Below, piece after piece: positions 61,151 to 64,000 of a DNA stretch of 64,000 bases. The stretch lies in contig JANYBS010000114.1 of NCBI GenBank assembly GCA_025360715.1, positions 1 to 64,000 on the forward strand, written 5' to 3'. A program made the translations under genes and the position numbers. The notes below the pieces were generated by a model, which was not told where the DNA came from, did not search any database, and was given only the letters and a program-made list of their open reading frames with translations. Source of the DNA: Candidatus Eiseniibacteriota bacterium. Its GTDB lineage: Bacteria > Eisenbacteria > RBG-16-71-46. How positions within the stretch are numbered: the stretch's first letter is position 1; the number at the start of each line of letters is the position of its first letter.

Positions 61151-62164
61151 GTGGCGAAGAAGACATACAAGGTCGCGCTCGTCGGCGTAGGCGCCGCGGC
61201 GCAGATCAACCACATCCCAGTGCTCAAGCGCACCGATGGGCTGGAGTTGGTGGCGCTCTGCGATCACGACCCGGAAAAGGCGCAGCGTGTGGCACAGAAG
61301 TTCGGAGTGCCGGCTTCGTACGGACGACTGGAAGACCTCCTCGCCGACGACACGATCGATGCGGTCGACCTGTGCACTCCCAACTTCCTGCATTCACCCA
61401 TGGCCGTCGCTTCACTTGAGGCCGGCAAGCACGTGCTTTGCGAGCGCCCGCTCGCGCGCAGCGGCATCGAGGCCGCGGCCATGGTGAAAGCGGCCAAGAA
61501 GCATGACCGCATGCTCATGTGCGCGGTGCAGCACCGCTTCCGGCCCGATGCGCAGTTGCTGCGGCGGTTCGTCGAGAAGGGCGACCTTGGCGATGTGTAC
61601 TTCGCCAAGGCCGGCTGGTTGCGCCAGCGCACCGAGTGGGATTCCGACGAGTGGCGCCGGCTCAAACGGGAGTCCGGCGGCGGCGTCGTGCTCGACCTGG
61701 GCTTCCAGATGCTCGACCTCTCACTGTGGGTGCTCGGCGGCAAGAAGGTCCTGAGCGTGACCGCCAGCGTGCACCGCGCCAAGAAGGGCGAGGTCGAGGA
61801 TTCGGCGACGGCGTTCCTGCGCCTCGAGGGCGGCGCGACGCTCACGGTGGAACTCACGTGGGGTCTGCTCATGGAAAAGGATTTCGCCTACTTGAACCTG
61901 TTCGGCTCCGGTGGCGCGGCGTTGCTGAATCCGTTCCGCGTGCACAAAGGCATGCACGGCACACTCGTGAACGTGACGCCGGCACTGGAAACCAGCAAGA
62001 ACCAGTACCGCCAATCCATGGAGGCGCAGGTCGATCATTTCGTCGAGGCACTGCGCGGCGCGAAGAAGCCCATGGGCACGGCCGACGAGATCCTCCAGGT
62101 GATGGAGCTCATGGACGCAATCTACAAGAGCGCGGACACGGGCAAGGAAGTCAAGGTCGGTTGA
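61151..62164 (+). CDS. Gfo/Idh/MocA family oxidoreductase
   Basis: A 337-aa NAD(P)-dependent sugar-type dehydrogenase. The Rossmann loop GVGAAAQINHIP (12-23), the LCTPNFLH strand, and the C-terminal alpha/beta substrate domain with GGGVVLDLGFQMLDLSLWVLG are typical. The family's EKPxA motif, whose Lys helps catalysis, reads CERPLA here (Lys replaced by Arg). GTG 61151 follows AGGAGG; the ATG at 61133 lies upstream of that Shine-Dalgarno. Substrate unknown; surface-sugar metabolism is one possibility. Immediately followed by lnt. Confidence 0.9.
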   Translation: MAKKTYKVALVGVGAAAQINHIPVLKRTDGLELVALCDHDPEKAQRVAQKFGVPASYGRLEDLLADDTIDAVDLCTPNFLHSPMAVASLEAGKHVLCERPLARSGIEAAAMVKAAKKHDRMLMCAVQHRFRPDAQLLRRFVEKGDLGDVYFAKAGWLRQRTEWDSDEWRRLKRESGGGVVLDLGFQMLDLSLWVLGGKKVLSVTASVHRAKKGEVEDSATAFLRLEGGATLTVELTWGLLMEKDFAYLNLFGSGGAALLNPFRVHKGMHGTLVNVTPALETSKNQYRQSMEAQVDHFVEALRGAKKPMGTADEILQVMELMDAIYKSADTGKEVKVG

Positions 62165-63709
62165 GTGACCCGTATGGGTCGCTCTGACCTGTGGCTCGCG
62201 GCCGCGTCGGGACTTCTGCTTGGCGCCGCGTTCCTGCCGGCGCCGCTCGGCTGGCTGGCGTGGAGCGCGTTCGTGCCGCTCCTGATCGCGCTCGAGCGGC
62301 GCGTGGCGGCCGGCGCGAACAAGCGCCAACTCTTCGCGCTGGGTTACGCCGGCGGGTTGGCGTTCTTTCTCACCGGCATCCACTGGATCGCGTTGCTCTC
62401 GGACGTCGCAAGCACGATCAAGTGGATCAAGTATGTGGCGTGGATATGCGCGGGGGCGTATCTGGCGGTGTACTGGGGGCTCGCCGCGTTGCTGGCCGGT
62501 GTGCTCGCGCGGCGTTCGGGTGTGGCTGCGCGCTGGACTTTTCTGATCGCGCTCATGCTCATCGAGGAAGTACGCGGCGCCGGTGAGCTGGGCTTCCCGT
62601 GGTTCCAGCCCGGCTATACGCAGGCGCAGTTGCCCGCGCTGCAGCTGGCCGCGTACGGCAGCGTGACGCTCGTCACGCTCTGGGTGCTGGCGTTGAACGC
62701 GAGCCTGCTTGGCGCGCTGCGCCGGCGTTCGCTCGCGGAGCCGGCGCTGGCCGCTGCGCTCTTGTTGCTGCCGACGATCGCGGGACTTCTGGCGCCCAAG
62801 CCCATCGCGCCCGTCACCGCGCCGCATCACTCGGTGGCGCTCGTGCAGGGCGATGTCCCGGGCGAGATCAAGTGGGCCGGGGACCATCAGCAGCAGATCC
62901 TCGATGGCTTCCTGGCGCTCTCCGACACCGCAGTCGCACGCGGGCCCGGCGCGCCGATGCTGGTGCTGTGGCCCGAGACCGCCACGGGCAGCTATCTGCG
63001 TAAGTCGCTCGACCAGAGCATCGCGGTCGCCGCATGGGCGCACCGCAACGCCACGCCCATCTTCACGGGTTTCGCGGATTACAGCTTTGGCAAAGACGGC
63101 AAGCCGCAGCCGTGGAACGCGGCGGGGCAGTGGGGCGCCGACGGTTCGCTCAGCGACATCTATGCGAAGCGCCACTTGGTGCCATTCGGCGAGCGGATCC
63201 CTTTTCAGTGGCTCATCCCTGCGCTTGGCAAGATCGACTTCGGCCAGGCCGAATGGCTCCCGGGGACGGCGCCCGTGTTGTTCCCAAGCGCGGCGGGGCC
63301 GTTCAGTACACTCATCTGTTTTGAAAGCATCTTCCCGGAGCTCGCGCGCGGTGATGTGAAGAAGGGCGCGCGCTGGCTCGTGGTGATCACGAACGACGAA
63401 TGGTTCGGCAACAGCGCGGCGCTCTATCAGCATGCCGACATGGCGCGATTCCGTGCCGTGGAGAACGGCGTCCCGCTCGCACGCGTCGCGAACACCGGGC
63501 TCACCGAACTGATCGACGCGCGAGGCGGAGTGGTCGCGCGGTTGCCCGTCTTCACGCCTCAGGTACTACGCGCCGACTTGCCGCCCGCATTGCCGGAGAC
63601 GCTCTACACACGCTTGGGCGACTGGCCGGGTTGGCTGGCGGCGATCGCCGCCCTGGCACTGGCGCTGGGGCTGCTGCGCGCACCCGCGAGGCCGCCTCGC
63701 GCGCTTTGA
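62165..63709 (+). CDS. lnt: Apolipoprotein N-acyltransferase
   Basis: Adds the third acyl chain to lipoproteins at the periplasmic face of the inner membrane. The 514-aa product has about six N-terminal TM helices (10-205), a nitrilase-like domain (220-485) and a last TM helix. The catalytic triad is E271 (WPETA), K335 (YAKRHLVPFGE) and C385 (LICFE). GTG 62165 starts directly after the oxidoreductase stop. Confirms a diderm lipoprotein pathway, in agreement with the lipoprotein at 49.6 kb. Confidence 0.95.
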   Translation: MTRMGRSDLWLAAASGLLLGAAFLPAPLGWLAWSAFVPLLIALERRVAAGANKRQLFALGYAGGLAFFLTGIHWIALLSDVASTIKWIKYVAWICAGAYLAVYWGLAALLAGVLARRSGVAARWTFLIALMLIEEVRGAGELGFPWFQPGYTQAQLPALQLAAYGSVTLVTLWVLALNASLLGALRRRSLAEPALAAALLLLPTIAGLLAPKPIAPVTAPHHSVALVQGDVPGEIKWAGDHQQQILDGFLALSDTAVARGPGAPMLVLWPETATGSYLRKSLDQSIAVAAWAHRNATPIFTGFADYSFGKDGKPQPWNAAGQWGADGSLSDIYAKRHLVPFGERIPFQWLIPALGKIDFGQAEWLPGTAPVLFPSAAGPFSTLICFESIFPELARGDVKKGARWLVVITNDEWFGNSAALYQHADMARFRAVENGVPLARVANTGLTELIDARGGVVARLPVFTPQVLRADLPPALPETLYTRLGDWPGWLAAIAALALALGLLRAPARPPRAL

Positions 63710-63735
63710 CAGGGGGGGGAGCGCGAAACTAGATT
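63706..63735 (+). promoter_or_regulatory. Strong sigma70-type promoter before asd
   Basis: TTGACA (63706-63711) overlapping the lnt stop, an 18-base spacer beginning with eight G, and TAGATT (63730-63735), 114 bases upstream of asd. Confidence 0.65.
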
Positions 63736-63848
63736 GCCTCCTTCGAGTCCTCCTTCTTGCCCTTCACCGGGAGTTACTCCTTGTCGCCGGCAACGCTGAA
63801 TGCTCCTGGACGAAACCGCGCTGAGACGCGGAGCACCGGGAGGCGGGT

Positions 63849-64000
63849 GTGAGTCGTACGCTCGCCATCCTCGGAGCCACCGGACTGGTCGGGCGCACCA
63901 TGCTGTCGGTGCTCGAGCAGCGCGGCTTCCCGCTCGATGACCTGCGCCTGCTCGCGAGTCCGCGCGGCGCCGGCCGCACGCTGTCGTTCCGCGGCCGCGA
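63849..64000 (+). CDS. asd: Aspartate-semialdehyde dehydrogenase, N-terminal part
   Basis: Reduces aspartyl phosphate in the Lys/Met/Thr/DAP pathway. Only the first 50 codons are in the window, cut by its right edge. The sequence TLAILGATGLVGRTMLSVLEQRGFP is the NADP-binding start of the family, followed by LRLLASPRGAGRTL. GTG 63849 has GGGAGG five bases upstream. A 139-base gap and a strong promoter separate it from lnt. Confidence 0.9.
   Translation, partial: MSRTLAILGATGLVGRTMLSVLEQRGFPLDDLRLLASPRGAGRTLSFRGR

Overview
The window is GC-rich chromosomal DNA from a diderm (Gram-negative) bacterium. LPS-core heptose genes, an Omp85/TamA-like barrel with TamB, a second barrel protein, apolipoprotein N-acyltransferase (lnt) and RseP all require an outer membrane. 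Type III glutamine synthetase, the short EF-Ts and the protease-propeller-barrel protein suggest an uncultivated lineage near the FCB/Eisenbacteria/Gemmatimonadota radiation; that placement is inference from gene content and could not be tested here. Nearly all genes lie on the + strand and many are chained by 4-base ATGA/GTGA overlaps. GTG and TTG starts are common. I see no tRNA, rRNA, IS element, prophage or CRISPR array.

Layout. 1-5.6 kb: ribosomal and translation genes (rplM, rpsI, rpsB, tsf, pyrH, frr) running into lipid carrier and phospholipid synthesis (uppS, cdsA) and dxr. 6.7-13.5 kb: a translationally coupled LPS/glycan cassette (split hldE kinase and nucleotidyltransferase, heptosyltransferase, three more glycosyltransferases, an O-antigen ligase-like protein) sitting between dxr and rseP. 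13.5-24.4 kb: envelope biogenesis (rseP, TamA-like Omp85, TamB, and a large metalloprotease/beta-propeller/barrel protein). 24.4-25.1 kb: a 730-base non-coding region with a terminator and two inverted copies of a hairpin-forming element. 25.1-27.3 kb: glutamine synthetase III, with its own terminator. 27.4-39 kb: pcrA/uvrD helicase, gatCAB amidotransferase, a LarA-like protein, purD, tsaC-like, low-MW phosphatase, ilvE, rpiB and glyA, ending in a strong terminator.

39.2-48.4 kb: a Bat (aerotolerance-type) operon: moxR, DUF58, a DUF4381-like membrane protein, batA, a BatB-BatC fusion, a BatD-BatE fusion and a PAP2 phosphatase. 48.6-56.8 kb: an EIIA-like protein lacking the phosphorylatable His, a zinc-ribbon protein, a lipoprotein, a lone minus-strand DUF2279-like gene, CCA-adding enzyme, polyprenyl synthase, rsfS, argS, a PfkB sugar kinase and a conserved unknown. 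56.8-57.1 kb carries structured sequence and a 16-codon ORF with a near-perfect Shine-Dalgarno. 57.1-64 kb: membrane HD-GYP phosphodiesterase, purM, a sigma54 activator without a receiver domain, a repeat-bearing spacer, a Gfo/Idh/MocA oxidoreductase, lnt and the start of asd.

Most of the window is housekeeping. The parts that deserve attention are the micropeptide locus, the protease-propeller-barrel protein, the paired hairpin elements, the fused Bat genes, the degenerate active sites (EIIA-like, ArgS), and the recurrent promoter patterns (TTG-N18-TA...T and extended -10).
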